Positions 47,701-59,800 of a stretch of 64,000 nt of DNA are shown here, in pieces; the first letter of the stretch is position 1, and every line of letters begins with the position of its first letter. The stretch is from Prunella strophiata (taxonomy: Eukaryota; Chordata; Aves; Passeriformes; Prunellidae), in the NCBI GenBank assembly GCA_036583965.1, contig JAZBQD010000019.1, positions 4,968,530-5,032,529 of the forward strand. Direction: 5' to 3'. The notes beneath the pieces were generated by a model. The model made no database searches. It had not been told where the DNA came from and saw nothing but the letters and a program-made list of their open reading frames with translations. A program made the position numbers and the translations under genes.

Positions 47701-50700
47701 ATGTAGCCCTGGCAGGGATGTGACCCTTGTTGCTGTGATATTGCCCCTCCAGGGGGTTTCCTCACTGAGATGTTTGCTCAGGTGGGGTGGAGAGGCTCAT
47801 TTTCTGAGCAGGAGGTAGAGATGAAGGCAGGCAGGCTGCCTGAAGCACTGGAGATGCTGTGGATGCCTTGCTTGGACTCCAGACTCTCTGGGGAAAACCA
47901 GATTTGGTTAAATCAATGCAGAGAGGAAAAACTAACAATCCTGTGTGTGTACTCAGTGTGTTCAAATTCAGTTTGTATTGACACTGCTGATGCTGATACT
48001 TTCCTGGATTAAGCATTAAAATAGCCTCTATTGATTTTTAAATGCATCCCCTTGGGACCTGCTCTGGACTGACATTCCCTCTGGATGCTCCAGCAGGAGA
48101 AGAGGAGCCTTCCTTTGGTCCATCCCCAGCAGCCATGTGTGGAGAGCTCCCTCCCCTCTGTCAGAGGCTGGGTAATTAGGCAATTAAAACCACGTGCCCC
48201 CATTAAGACAGGTGCTCTGAATTGCAGGTGGTGGATTTGAGCAGCTGTCCTGGAAAATGGAGTCCTGCTGCCCTGTGGCTCAGGGTGGATGCAGATCCAT
48301 CCTGCTCAAAGCAGGGCTTTTGCCATGAGCTACATTGTGTGGTAGCCACATAAAATAAGTAGGACCAAGCCTTCCAATTAATTTCACTTGCTGTGCTTGC
48401 CTGATTTTTTTTTTTTTCCTTTGCTTAAATGCAAACAGTGTTTCAGTGAGATGTGATAAAAGTTGCTGTTGTTTCCCTGGCTGGGTGGGAGCTGTTGGGA
48501 TCATGTTGTGCCTGATGTGAGCTCCCATGCATTGTTTTTTGGTGTTCATCTCCTGGAGCACGGGGAGGTATTAGTGTCATACTGGAAGGAAAAGTGGCCA
48601 GCAGGCCTTTTCTGCCATTAGACATATTTATCAAGGAATTCTCAACCCCAGGTTTGTACTTCAGGGGGGAAAATCACTCTGGATTAACATCAGGATTTAA
48701 AACCTCTAAAAGAAAATCAGCATTGCAGATGGGTAGGCCAGCTGAGAGATCTGACAAGTGTGTTTTGTTTGCTCTGGGCACCTTCAGTACTGTGAGTTTA
48801 ATGGTATCTTGAAGTTTAATGATATTTAGCCATCCAGGGTCCCTGCTGGGAAGGACTCCTATTTACAGCAGCCTTCATCCAGTTTCCATTTTGAGAGAGA
48901 AAGAAACCAGCTTGCTCCACACCACAAAATTGCCTAAACACCTGTGGTTCCAGTAGCCTCACCTTAAGCACAGATAGTGCTAAAAAACTGCAGAACACCA
49001 CCCAAAAAAAGCCCTCTGGGACTTAGCCAGCAGCTCCTTGTTGTCCTTGCTCTGGTGGTGGCCCCATGGCAGATGTTGCTGTGGTGATGGACTGGAAGCA
49101 TCTGCTGCTCAGAAACTTGGAAACTCCACTTTGTGAAGCCAAATTAAGAGGCTTTAAAAGAGGAAAAAAACCTGCCTGCCTTCAGCCAGCCTCACCCCGG
49201 GGATTACTGCTGAAAATGGGGAGCACTGAAATGGAAAGCTCAGCAGTGAGGGTTTGCATACAATAAATCACAGTCACAGCCCAAATATTCATTGGAGGAG
49301 CAGGGATGAAAAAAAGGGAAGAATTAAAATAAAGGAAGGTTGTTGATTGAACTGTTGTTCTCCAGGAAAAGGCTAATTGGCAAACAAATATCCTCCTCCA
49401 GTGGGAAATGCAGCTCCTCTCTCTCTTGCCAGGCTGCTGAGTTTGTATTAACAGCATTTGCATTGTCAAAGGGAGTAGTCAGAACTTGTGATATCTGGGC
49501 TGGGCTTTAGAGCTGGTGTTAGCACCTTCTGGAGGTGTTTTGCTTTGAATGAGCAGTTTTTTCTCCCAGCTGGTGCCAAAACCAGCAGGTGGAAAGGGAC
49601 TGGGGCTGGCTTGGTGCTTGTGCTGGGTGATAGGGATGGAGCCAGGATGGAGGAGGGATGCTCCCCCCAGGATGCTCAGTGAGGCTGTAGGAGCCCCCTG
49701 AGCTGCCAGGGGGTCTTGCATCCTCTCTCTTAGCTGGTTTTGTCCTTGAGGGCTGCCTGGACAAGGCTTGGCATCACCCAGCCTGGACACTCCCAAAAGC
49801 TGCCTGAGACACCAGGTTCAAACAGCACAGGGGAAATTCTGGGAGGCTTTTCCCTGCAAGGCTTCAGGCTTTCAGGAGAGCCTTGGGTGGGTGCTGATCC
49901 CTCCCTACATGTAACCTTGGCTCTGAAAGGGCTGTGTCTGCCCCTCTGAGCCCCATCAACAGTGCAGCACTGCCAGCTGCTGCCCCAGAACAAGAGCAGG
50001 GTGAGGGGAGCACCGGGAGCTGCAGCCCCTTGCGCCGCCTTTCCTTTCTGCTGCTTTTTTTGTGTTGCCTTTTAAAACTGGGCTGGGACACAGGGAGGTC
50101 AGGGGAATGCCCCAGCATCCTTCCTGGAGAGCCAGCTCTGCCTTCCTGGAAAGTCTCTTGGGCTTGGATAAGTGTTGTGCCTGGGTTTCAGGGTACAAAT
50201 CATGGAGAGCAGTTAGGGGAGCGTTATGTGACTTGAAAACTGTTTCTTCCTCCCACCAGTGCCAGCCCACCCATCAAACTTTTTTGGTTTGATTCTGTGA
50301 AAAGAGGACCACGAATCCGACTGGTTTCTGGGAAAATGGGATGTGTGTGTGTGTAAAATTGGGTCATTCATCCACCCTAGTGAATATCAAAAAATATATA
50401 TATTTATATAGGTTTGCAAACTGGGTCTTGTCTGTGGCTCCATGTTGTTGTCCTTGTTCCTGAAATAAATGGTATTTGCCTGAGCTGCTCTGCTGGAGCT
50501 CCTGTAAGAAGTGGTCTGCAGTGGTTTGGAGGATCTCAGCTTGTCACTGATGAAATTTACCCTTTTAGTGGAGAACTCATGACCTCCACTGTTACTGTGC
50601 TGCTCACCATCTAGCTGGCTGGGAAACTTCCAGCAAGGTTTGCTGGATTCCTTTAATCCTCAAAAACCAAACAAAGTTTTGCTGCAGCAGCGTCTTTCCT

Positions 50701-53214
50701 GGTTGGATTAATGTGTGCACCGAGCCGTGCAGCACATGGGATCAAGGGCTGTGTGGGGTTCCCTGGACCAGCTCCTGATGGATGCTGCAAGCCCTCAGCT
50801 TCCCCTTGGATCCAAGCTTGTCTCCATGGCCTGGCATGAGCATCCTGCAGCTCACCATCAGCCATCCCCTGCTCCAGAATTTGGCTGGCTTGCCAAAGCG
50901 AGCAGCGCTGCTCCAGGGATTGATTTCAGCTGGAGAGTGTTAAGACAGATCCTGCCTCACCCTGCTGTGCACCACACTCTTCCCCCTGAAAAGTGGATTA
51001 CAGAGTCAGCAGTGTGTGTGCTTCCCTTGGCAGGGACCTCACTCAGTGCTGGAGGGGTGACAGGCAAGCCAGGCCATGGCACTCTCACAGCACGCTGGAG
51101 ATTGTTGCTCTTTTCCCTGAATAGCATCAACACCTCCAGGTGGGAGCCCCATGCAGACACACACAAAATGTCTCTCCCAGCACTTTTGATAGCTGTATGT
51201 TTAAAGTGGAAAAAGGAGGGCTTTACTGGCCTGTTACAAATTTGTGAAATTATGTCTTTCCCTCACTGGCTCTATAATAAACTTGGTCTAATTTTTCTTG
51301 CTGGATGTGGCCATCAACCTCCCAAAGCTCGCCTGCCCTTGAGCTGAGCAAAATGTTTTCTTGAGAGACAGCAGGCCCAGATGCATGCTTCAGGATGTGA
51401 CAAATGCCACAATAAAAGGAAAAAATAGAAAGAGGAGGTGACACATTTTAGACAAGCACTGGGTTTTTGATGATGCTGGCAGATGGGGCTTTGCTGGAGT
51501 GAGCAGAGAGCCTGTGGCTGCAACCATCTCCTCATGGATCAGGGGCAATGTGCTGGTGGCCTTTAGGTACCAGGTAGCCCAGGCAAGGTATGGAGACACA
51601 AAACACTCTTTTTGTTGGGTTCATAGAGTATAATAGGATTTCTGGGACAGGGTAATTCAGGATTTGGCAGGTGTATTTATAAATCCATGAAACCCGAGTC
51701 TTTGAGATTTGCTTGTGCTGAGAATCACAGCTCTTGTGATGCACTGCTGATGAGTCAGGCTCCTCCTGGCAGCTGCATCATGGAAAGGGTCCTGTTCCCA
51801 TCCCTTTTGGGCTGCTGTTCTGAGAGTAGATGGTTGGAGAAAAGGCAATCAATAGTTTAAAGCCTTTTAGCTGAATGTTTTGGGCTTTTTGCCCCCTCCT
51901 GACAACATCCACTGATTTCCACCAAACACAAATATTGCTCCCCTGTACAGCCCATGCCTGAAAACAGCTTTACACTGGAGAAGGGGGGTTTTGGAAATCA
52001 GCATGAGAGTTTGTGGCCAAAAAAATCATTCTGGTTGCTTTAAACAGGAGCAGCTGTGCTGGGGATACCAGCACCATACTCAGCACAGTGGAGGTGCTGG
52101 TGATGGGCTCAGATCCTTTAAGCTTCTGTGTTGGAGGGAAGATGATTCCTGCTCAGGGGAAGGCAATCCTATTTCTGAGCATTTCATCCATGCAAGAGTG
52201 CAATGTCAAACCTTATATTTTAAAAATTGAATAATACTTAGACACCCCCCCCCCAGTAAAAAGTGTTTTCATGCACCATTGCACATTTTCATTTGCATTG
52301 TTTGGTGCAAATGTGAAATGGAGGAGCACTTTTCTCTCTTGAGAGGGATGTGCTGCTGCCTTTTGGATGGGCAGAGCACCAAGAACACACTTTGGTGGAC
52401 TCACAATCAGAGCCAAACCCAAGAAGAGGTTGGGTTACTGAGTGGAGCCAAGGAAGGTGCTGACTGTCTTGGGTCTGTAAGATGAAAAATTAAAGCATAC
52501 CTGGGAAGGGCTGTGATGCTTCTCAGGGAATGCTTCAAATGTACAGCTGATCTGAAAAATGCTGTGGGAGCATGCAGTTTTTATTGCTGTGGAGGTCTGG
52601 GTGTGACTTACACAGGAGGAAATATCATCTGGAATTGTTTATTTAGAGAAATGGTGCAAGGTGTCTTGCACTGTGCCCTGCTCTGGGTGTTGAATTCGTG
52701 GGGAGAAGCCCCAAGGGAGGATGAGCATTGCTCAGTGGTGGGGTTGCATAACTACAGGGTGCACTGTGTGGAATGCCCAATTCCTGCTTTCTAAGAGCTG
52801 AGAAAAGGGGTCCAGGACACCTGGCTCTAACACTTGGTGACAGTGATGGTGTCTTCCTAAAGTCCTTGCTGAAGCCAAGTGCCTCCCAACCATCCCCAGC
52901 CCAGGACGTCGCTTCGCAGTGATGGATGAGAGCTGGAATATTTCCATTGTTTGGGAGCATCCCAGGCTGTGCTGAAGCTCTTGCAGAGGAAAGGCAGGCA
53001 AAGCTTGGCATGGCCCAGGTGCTGAAATTGGTGAGGACACAGCAGAAATGGTCAGTTACACCAAAACCACTCCCTGCTTGTGCAACCCTCTGGAATAAAG
53101 CTCCACATTCAGAGGCAGAGCTCACCCAGGATCTTGCATCCTCATTTTGGGAGGGGAGCCAGGAAAACAACAAGCTAATATTCATGTCTGAGGATTTAGC
53201 TCCTGGCTGCTGGG

Positions 53215-53530
53215 TGGGTTTGGAGGAGGCGGGTGTGAAGGGGAGCGTGCGCTCTCCTTTGCATGTGTTTGTGCCCTTGTTGGGTATTTTTAGGCTGCAG
53301 ACCGCAGTGCTGCAATACCGGTGCTGGCTCCCGACCAGCTGGTTGGGGCATCGGTCACAGACAGGCTTTGGCAGCTCCTTGCTCCACGCAGTTTAATTTA
53401 GCTTGCTGAGGAGGCTGTTGAATATGCAAGTGGTAATTGCTGCTCTCCTTTCCTTAAAGCAAAGGCGGAAGCGACACCGGGGTCCAATTTTCTCCTAATG
53501 ACTGATTTCATTTAAACACTGCTCAGGGCG
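53215..53530. other. Candidate regulatory element (CpG-retaining patch)
   Basis: The stretch keeps many CpGs for an intronic sequence (GTGCGCTC, ACCGCAG, ACCGGTG, CCGACC, GGCGGAAGCGACACCGG). It also has ATTTGCAT-like (CTTTGCATG, AATATGCAAG) and TAATTG motifs. No exon or repeat is recognised. It may be an enhancer or alternative promoter of the DAAM gene. Confidence 0.22.
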
Positions 53531-53904
53531 ATGCAGGCTTGATGCTTTTCTTTTTAGGGCTGGGGAGAACTAAACTTCTATCTCTGGGTATCACAGAGCC
53601 GGGGTGGCCTCTATCCCTCCTGGTCTGTCCTGGTCACACACATGAGCTAAGCTCCTTCTCCTCTTTAGTCTGGGTTTCCAGTTTGAACCCATCACAAACA
53701 CATTTTCACCCTTGTGAAAACAGAGTTGTTTGGGAATGATTCAGCCCCATCAGTCCTGCCCTGAGATTCAGGCTTGGCTACAAGTTCCCTCAGTGACCCT
53801 TCCCAACCTATCATCCCTGGCTCTGTTAATACAGGGGCAATTAAGCTTAATTTATTCTGGCCTGCTCAATAGTAGAGGCCAGAAGGCACCATCAGATCAC
53901 AATC

Positions 53905-53952
53905 TGACTTAAATTTATTGATCTAATTAGCGGTCAAAGGTACAAGCAGGAG
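53905..53952. other. Cluster of factor-like sites (TAATTA, DR1-like)
   Basis: Within about 40 bp there is TTATTGATC, CTAATTAG (homeodomain-type palindrome) and GGTCAAAGGT, which resembles a DR1 nuclear-receptor site. Such motifs also occur by chance, so this is only a candidate. Confidence 0.2.
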
Positions 53953-55914
53953 GTGGGAGCAGGACACTTAACATATGATGAGGCATAGAACTTGTCCCTT
54001 CTGTTCTCCTTAACACAAGCCTCCAGATTGCCAGGGGCTGCTGCTTTTTCTTCTTGAATAACCAATTTCTGCAGGATTTGCAGGGGAGGAGGAGGAGGCT
54101 GTGTAGCTGGACTTTGTTCTGACGATGCAAGCTGTGCTGTCTGCAGCTCCCAACGACCTGCCAGGGAGCTGTGTTTTGATTTTGATCCATCATGTCAATG
54201 AATATTCATCAGCCTTCTGAAGGTTTAATGCTATTTGCCTGGTAGCTAACATATTCTCTCCCTAACCTTTTTTTAGCCTTGGTTGCTAATAACCTACAGC
54301 CCACTCAGTCTACATTATAGGGTGGTTTGGTTTTTTAAATTGTTTATAGATGAAAATGAGGAACCTCAATAGCTCCAGACCTAGAAGCAGCTCAGAAGTA
54401 CCTTGTCTTGGTTGCTACATGGCTGTCTGCTTTAAACCCCAGAATAAAAACCTTGCCTTTTGGTCTGTCATTCAGACTCCTCATGAAACATTGTCAGGAG
54501 TGCGTATCTCTGAAGAGCAGGTGTTGTTCTGATAAAAGCTTTCCACACATTTTTGTAAGCCCAAGTCAGAGCTTGTATGTAGCAGCAGGTTTCAAGGACG
54601 AGGCTGACATGGTGTTGAAAAGGGGATGGAAAATGCCCTGTGGAAGAGTTGGGTCTGTTTGCTCCACACCAGCTCCTGGAGCAGGAGCTGCTTTGGGAAT
54701 GGTGTGACTTTACCCATGGACTTGGAATGACCAAGTGACCAAACTTTGTACATTTGAGACCCAACGTAGGTTGTTGGGACAGAGCTCCTGTGCTGGGCAC
54801 AAAGTTCTGGGCAGCCACCAGCATCTGCCTTTGCACCCTGCTCCTTGTGGCTCTTTAAAACCCAAACCTGCATGTTTTCTCCCATATTGGAGTGAACAGA
54901 AATCCGTGTGCCTTTGGCTTTTTGTTTGCCTCCCTTCTTTAGGAGAGAAGCTCTACAGCAGGTCCCCAAACCCTGCTGACACTGAGGGGATGCCAGCAGG
55001 CAGCTAATGGATTTGCTGCGCTGCTGGCTGCTGGGGAGCCTGTGATGAGAGAGCTTTCATGGCAGCTGAAATTCCTCCAGAGGCTGCATATTTCTACATC
55101 CAAGATGTAAAAATGTGAAATGAGATTTGGGGCCCTTCAGGAAGGGGGGGGACTCTCCAGGCTGGGCACAGAGCAGTTGCACAGCCTGAGATTATCCTGT
55201 GTGAAGATCCAATAGCTGTTTCCCATCGTTCGTGGTTCAGCAGATGATTACACCATGTGCTAGAAACGTGCCATCGAGATCGTTTCAAGGGTCAAATCCT
55301 CTGCTAAAGAACTGTGGGCAGAGCCTGAATTTTCTGCAAGCTCCCTGCTTTCAGAGGGCAGTGTTTGCCATGCTGTGGTGTGCAGGGTCTGACCCGGGGT
55401 CTGACCCCGGCCCTGGCTCTCCACAGGGCACAGCAGCTGTTTATTCTGCTGTATAAATCCCTAGTTGGAGGGAATGGCAGGCTCCAGGGAGATCAGACAC
55501 TCCTCTCCAAATGCTGACCTTTTTTTCCCCGAGTCTCTTCATAGCTTTGTTAATAAATCTGAGTCATCCATATTTCAACCTTGGCTGTTTGTCCAGTCTC
55601 TTAACATCTCAGTGTCTTGTTTCGCAGAGATAAAATATGTGGGTGTGTAACTTTGTAAGACAAATGTTTAGGCTTTAAAAATTCCCTACTTTGCTGGTCG
55701 ATTTTTCTCATTAGAGTGTTTCTCCACACTCCTCATTCCTCATAGGTGACTCTCCTCTTGTGTGGCTGACTTAAGAGTCCCAATTTTGGGGCAGCTTTTG
55801 CCTGGTCCTCGCTGTCATTAGGCAGGCAGGGCACATGGTTCCTGCCCTGAGCTTTGCAAAGGGCAAAGAAAGTTGAAAGCAGAGTTTCAGAAATCAGCAA
55901 AACCAAGCAGCCAC

Positions 55915-56050
55915 TGGGGTGAGCGATGCCCGACGTCAGCAGTGCTTAGGAAAATCTGAGCTACCGGCACCGTGTGATTTTTATCAGCTGAAATCGCCTC
56001 TTGTAAATATTTACTGGAGCTGCAAGTAAGGTTTATCTAATTAAAGCCAA
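55915..56050. other. Candidate regulatory element with palindromic forkhead-like site
   Basis: GTAAATATTTAC at 56003-56014 is a perfect 12-bp palindrome containing two forkhead-type TATTTAC cores. Upstream lie CGACGTCAGCA (CRE/AP-1-like) and TACCGGCACCG. The region is 0.6 kb before the DAAM coding exon. Confidence 0.25.
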
Positions 56051-56499
56051 GCAAAACTTTCCATGAAAAGGAGCCGCCGTACAGGGGGCTGTGGTGGATG
56101 TTCAGGGACACGTGTAAGAGTTGGGGGAAGCGTGCAGGGTATTTTTGCAGCTCTGCTGCTGTCTGTAGCTCGGGGCGTGCTGAGCCACATGAGGTCTTCA
56201 AGGTGGGGACCTGGTGGCCCCAAGCACATCCAGCTGTTCTGACAGCAGTTCCCTGAATTTTCCATACCCATGGCATGTGAGGTGTGGGTATGAGGGGGCT
56301 GGCCTGGCTGCCATGGCATGGGGAGATTGGTGCAGGTTTGCTGGGATTGGCAACAGCGCTGGGGCCCAGGACTCCTCATCCCACGGGGACAGTGGCGTGA
56401 CCCCTGCGGCTGCCAGCTCTGGCACGAGGCAAAGCAAATGCATCTTTTTAATTTGCGTGGTCGTCAAGGTTGCCAGGACTGTAAACGTCAAATCTGAGC

Positions 56500-56641
56500 A
56501 GAAATATTTGGCACGAAAGCCGTCTCTGCTCTTCCCCTCCGCGCCGAGCGCGTGGGTGGCTCGGTTCCTCCTCCCACCGCGGGACGGGAGCGCGGCGCTG
56601 CCGGGCGGCTGCTCCAGCCTCCTCTCTCCTCTTCCCTGCAG
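56500..56641 (+). promoter_or_regulatory. GC-rich block upstream of the DAAM coding exon, possible alternative promoter
   Basis: Between about 56515 and 56620 the sequence is rich in CpG (TCCGCGCCGAGCGCG, ACCGCGGGACGGGAGCGCGG). It then becomes the pyrimidine tract and CCTGCAG acceptor of the coding exon. Its composition resembles a small CpG island, so a transcript could start here and skip the distal exon. Confidence 0.35.
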
Positions 56642-56682
56642 GATCTAGTGCCCAGGAGGGAGGGACACACAGCATTGTGGCC

Positions 56683-56865
56683 ATGGCCCCGAGGAAGAGG
56701 AGCGGCCGGGGGATCTCCTTCATCTTCTGCTGCTTCCGCAGCAGCGACCACCCCGAGATCACGTACCGGCTGCGCAATGACAGCAGCTTCGCCCTGCAGA
56801 CCATGGAGCCCTCACTGCCCATGCCGCCGGTGGAGGAGCTGGATGCCATGTTCACCGAGCTGGTG
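56683..56865 (+). CDS. DAAM2: First coding exon of a DAAM-family formin
   Basis: DAAM formins act downstream of Wnt/Dishevelled and nucleate linear actin. The exon begins after an acceptor (CTTCCCTGCAG, ending 56641), has 41 bases of 5' UTR, an ATG at 56683 in a good context (GTGGCCATGG), and ends in phase at a GTAAGT donor at 56866. The 61 residues include MAPRKR, GISFIFCCFR, DHPEITYRLRND, FALQTMEP and LPMPPVEELD, all diagnostic of the DAAM N-terminus before the GTPase-binding and FH3 domains. The sequence is closer to human DAAM1 than to human DAAM2. A TALK-type K2P gene on the same scaffold, as at the human DAAM2 locus, favours DAAM2. The paralogue call is therefore uncertain; the family call is firm. 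Later exons lie beyond the window. Confidence 0.9.
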
Positions 56866-59800
56866 GTAAGTAGGATGCTTCCTAATTTCAGCTATAGTTT
56901 TGGGGTTTCTCCCTCTTTCACCTCAAACCCCTTCTTTGCAGTCTCCCCAGCCTTGGTTTTGAGCTTTCAGGCAAACTTTGGCGTGAAGGGAGGCTGCTGT
57001 TGCTGAGCCCTGAGCTCTGCTTCTCCCTGAAGTTCTGCCACTTTGGGGTGGTCTCTCTCACTAGAAACTCTTAATTTCTTATAGAAGGATGTTGGGTCCA
57101 AGCTGGTAAAGCAGGATGTTCCCCTGTAGGTGCAAGGTGACTTTACTTGCTGGGCACTCAGCTTCATAGAAATTGTCAGGTGTGGGCTACACTGAGATTT
57201 GGAAAGTCAGGATATTGTTTCTTGGAACCCTTGGTTCCAAAACTTGGAAAAACATGGATTAAGAAAAAAATTGACAGCCAAAAAAAGCTTTAATTTCCTC
57301 TAAGCAAAAACATTTTGGTGTGGTATTTTGGATGGCATTCTACTTTGAGTTCATTCAGGCAGTGAAATGAGATTTTCCTACAGTGCTTGGATGTGTAGAG
57401 GGAGCTGGGAATTGTGACACTGGTTACAGGACATCCCATTAGATGCCAGGCAGCATGGTCCTGTTGAGCCAGGCCTCTTGGTAGAGGAAAGCTCCAGGTT
57501 GTATTATAAAAGCTGGTTTTGCCAAGACATCCTTCTCCAAGGGTGTGGCAGACCAGGACACCAACACAGCACAGTGGGGATGAAGTATCCCTGCAGCAGA
57601 ACTCTTCTGGTCAGGTTGGGTTTGTTCAGGAGAAGTAGCTGTCTCTGTCCCAGTTTATTTTCACTGGTAACTTGGCCAAATCAAGTTTTCCTGAGGAAAT
57701 TCTTTCCCATGGATCACTTTTCCCATGCCCCAACCAAAGCCTTGTTGGGCTGAAGGAGGCATCTCTGGAGGCTCATTTGCTGGAGCCCCACCAAGCCTGT
57801 GCACCTCATCTCAGCCCAGGATTTTCAAAACATCTCTTCCAAACTCATCCAGATGCTTTATGCAGTGGCAGTGCCACAGGGAACCTCTGTGTGTGCAGCA
57901 AGGTAGGAGCCAGTCCAGCCTGGGGCACACCCTGCTGTGGCCCTTCTGCTCCCCAGCCCTTCTCCATGCTGTGGAGATTTTTAGTTATTTTTCCCCAGCC
58001 AAGGGTGAGAAAAAGGCCTGGAGGCAGCTGCTGCTCCAGGGCCTGCTGGCAGCAGGAGCTCCCTGGGCACTGAAGTCATGCAGGGAGGGGGACAGTGAGT
58101 GCCCACCGTGCTCCTGTGCAAGCAGCTGCAGCCCCCTGGCTCCCCAAAAAAACCCATCAGGCAGCTCTCAACCCAAGCCAGCACTGGGTGGGAGGGAGGG
58201 GGAAGGCAAGCTCTGCCCTGTGGGCACAAGAAGGCAGATTCCCATTCAGGGGAGTGCAGTTGCAAATCCCCCCTGGGTCCTTACAACGGCTCCTTCTTGC
58301 TCTCTGTAACCTGTTGGTGTCGGGTGTTAAATTTCAGCATTGGTTAAATGGTTTGGAAAGTGTCCCACTGTTCCTGTACAAACCCACTGTGTAACATTTG
58401 GAAGAGAGACAGAGAAAGCACTCAGAGGTGCTGGGCTGATCTTTATGCCTGCAGGAGCCCTATGCCCTCCTGGGTGGGATGGCTTGTGCCTGCTCTGTGG
58501 GACTGAGGCTCCCTCCAAAGTCCTTGGCTGTCTCAGCCCATTGGGTTGAGGGAAGTTAAAGGGGTTGGAGGGGATCTGGAGGCTTTGCCAGCTGGAGTTG
58601 GTCCTTTGCCAGCTCTTCCCTTGCAGCTTTATCCTGACTTTTCTACTCCACTTGTTTGCATCAGGGATCAGAGTGGAGGGATGGAGGATTTCAGGCCTGG
58701 GAAGGGGGGTATCTTTGGGGACATTGCAGCAGTAGGTTTGGTTCTTTGGCAAGGACAATCCTCCCACAGGCACAAACAACAGAGTGGAATCCCTGCTCCA
58801 CAGATCCCAGCCTGCTGCTTACATTCGAAGGGCAAAGTCCCTTTTCTGTTTGGAGCCATCCTGCAAAATACTCCCTGAGCTTGGTGTGTTTTTAAGTGTG
58901 CCTTGTTGATCTGAGGCAGGAAACATCCATAGTGTGAGAAACTGGTGATTGTCCCATGCCAGCAGCAGAAGATGAGGGCCTGAGCTGCAGAGGGATGTGG
59001 AGCAGCTGTGACTCCAAGGTCAGCTAAAGGCTTGGGCTGCTCTCCCAGTGTCTGTTTTTTTGGCCTGTTTTGTGTTAGATGGACACTTTGGATTTTAATT
59101 GGGGTAGGCAAATAGAACAGATAAATAGTTAGGGGTTTATTCTGTGTCTGTGCAAGTGTTTTTCACTTAGTTGTATTAGAGCCAACAGGGAAATGGGATT
59201 TTTTTTTCACCTGGGCACAAATTTCAGCAATAAGAAATGCCTGATCTTCATCCCAGACTGCAGGGACGATGCTCCCTGTCCCAGCCAGCCGTATGCAGCA
59301 GGCAGGGGCTTTTCCCTGGCTCAGGGCAGATGCAGATGTTGTTGTTGTGGTCAATGACTGATCACTGCTTCCTCCCAGAGGAACCTTTTCCCTTTCTCTG
59401 CCTCTCCCCCAGCCTGGTCTGAATGGGTTTTGTTGGGGCATTGTTGGGATGTCGCTCAAGCGGGCACCGGCCGGGTCTGAAAGGCTTTTCTTTGTCCCCT
59501 GTCCTGCCGGGGCTCCGGCCAGGCTCAGCCACCCAGGGAGGAGCAGGTGCTGGCAGAGAGGCACGAACAAAAGCAGAATATTTCAGCAAGATTTACTGAT
59601 TTGCAGCTCCTTTGGCTGGGACAGTGCTTTATGATTTTGTGCAGCTTTCTGTGCATCAGCACCGCTGTGTCCTGCCGGCTTCGGGTTTGCTGCCTGAGGC
59701 TCGTGCAGAGGTGTGGCACCTGCCACGCAGCATCCTTTGGGTTTAGGGAGTTTCAGGAGCCATCAGCTCTCCCACAGGACACATCAGGAGGATCACTGAT

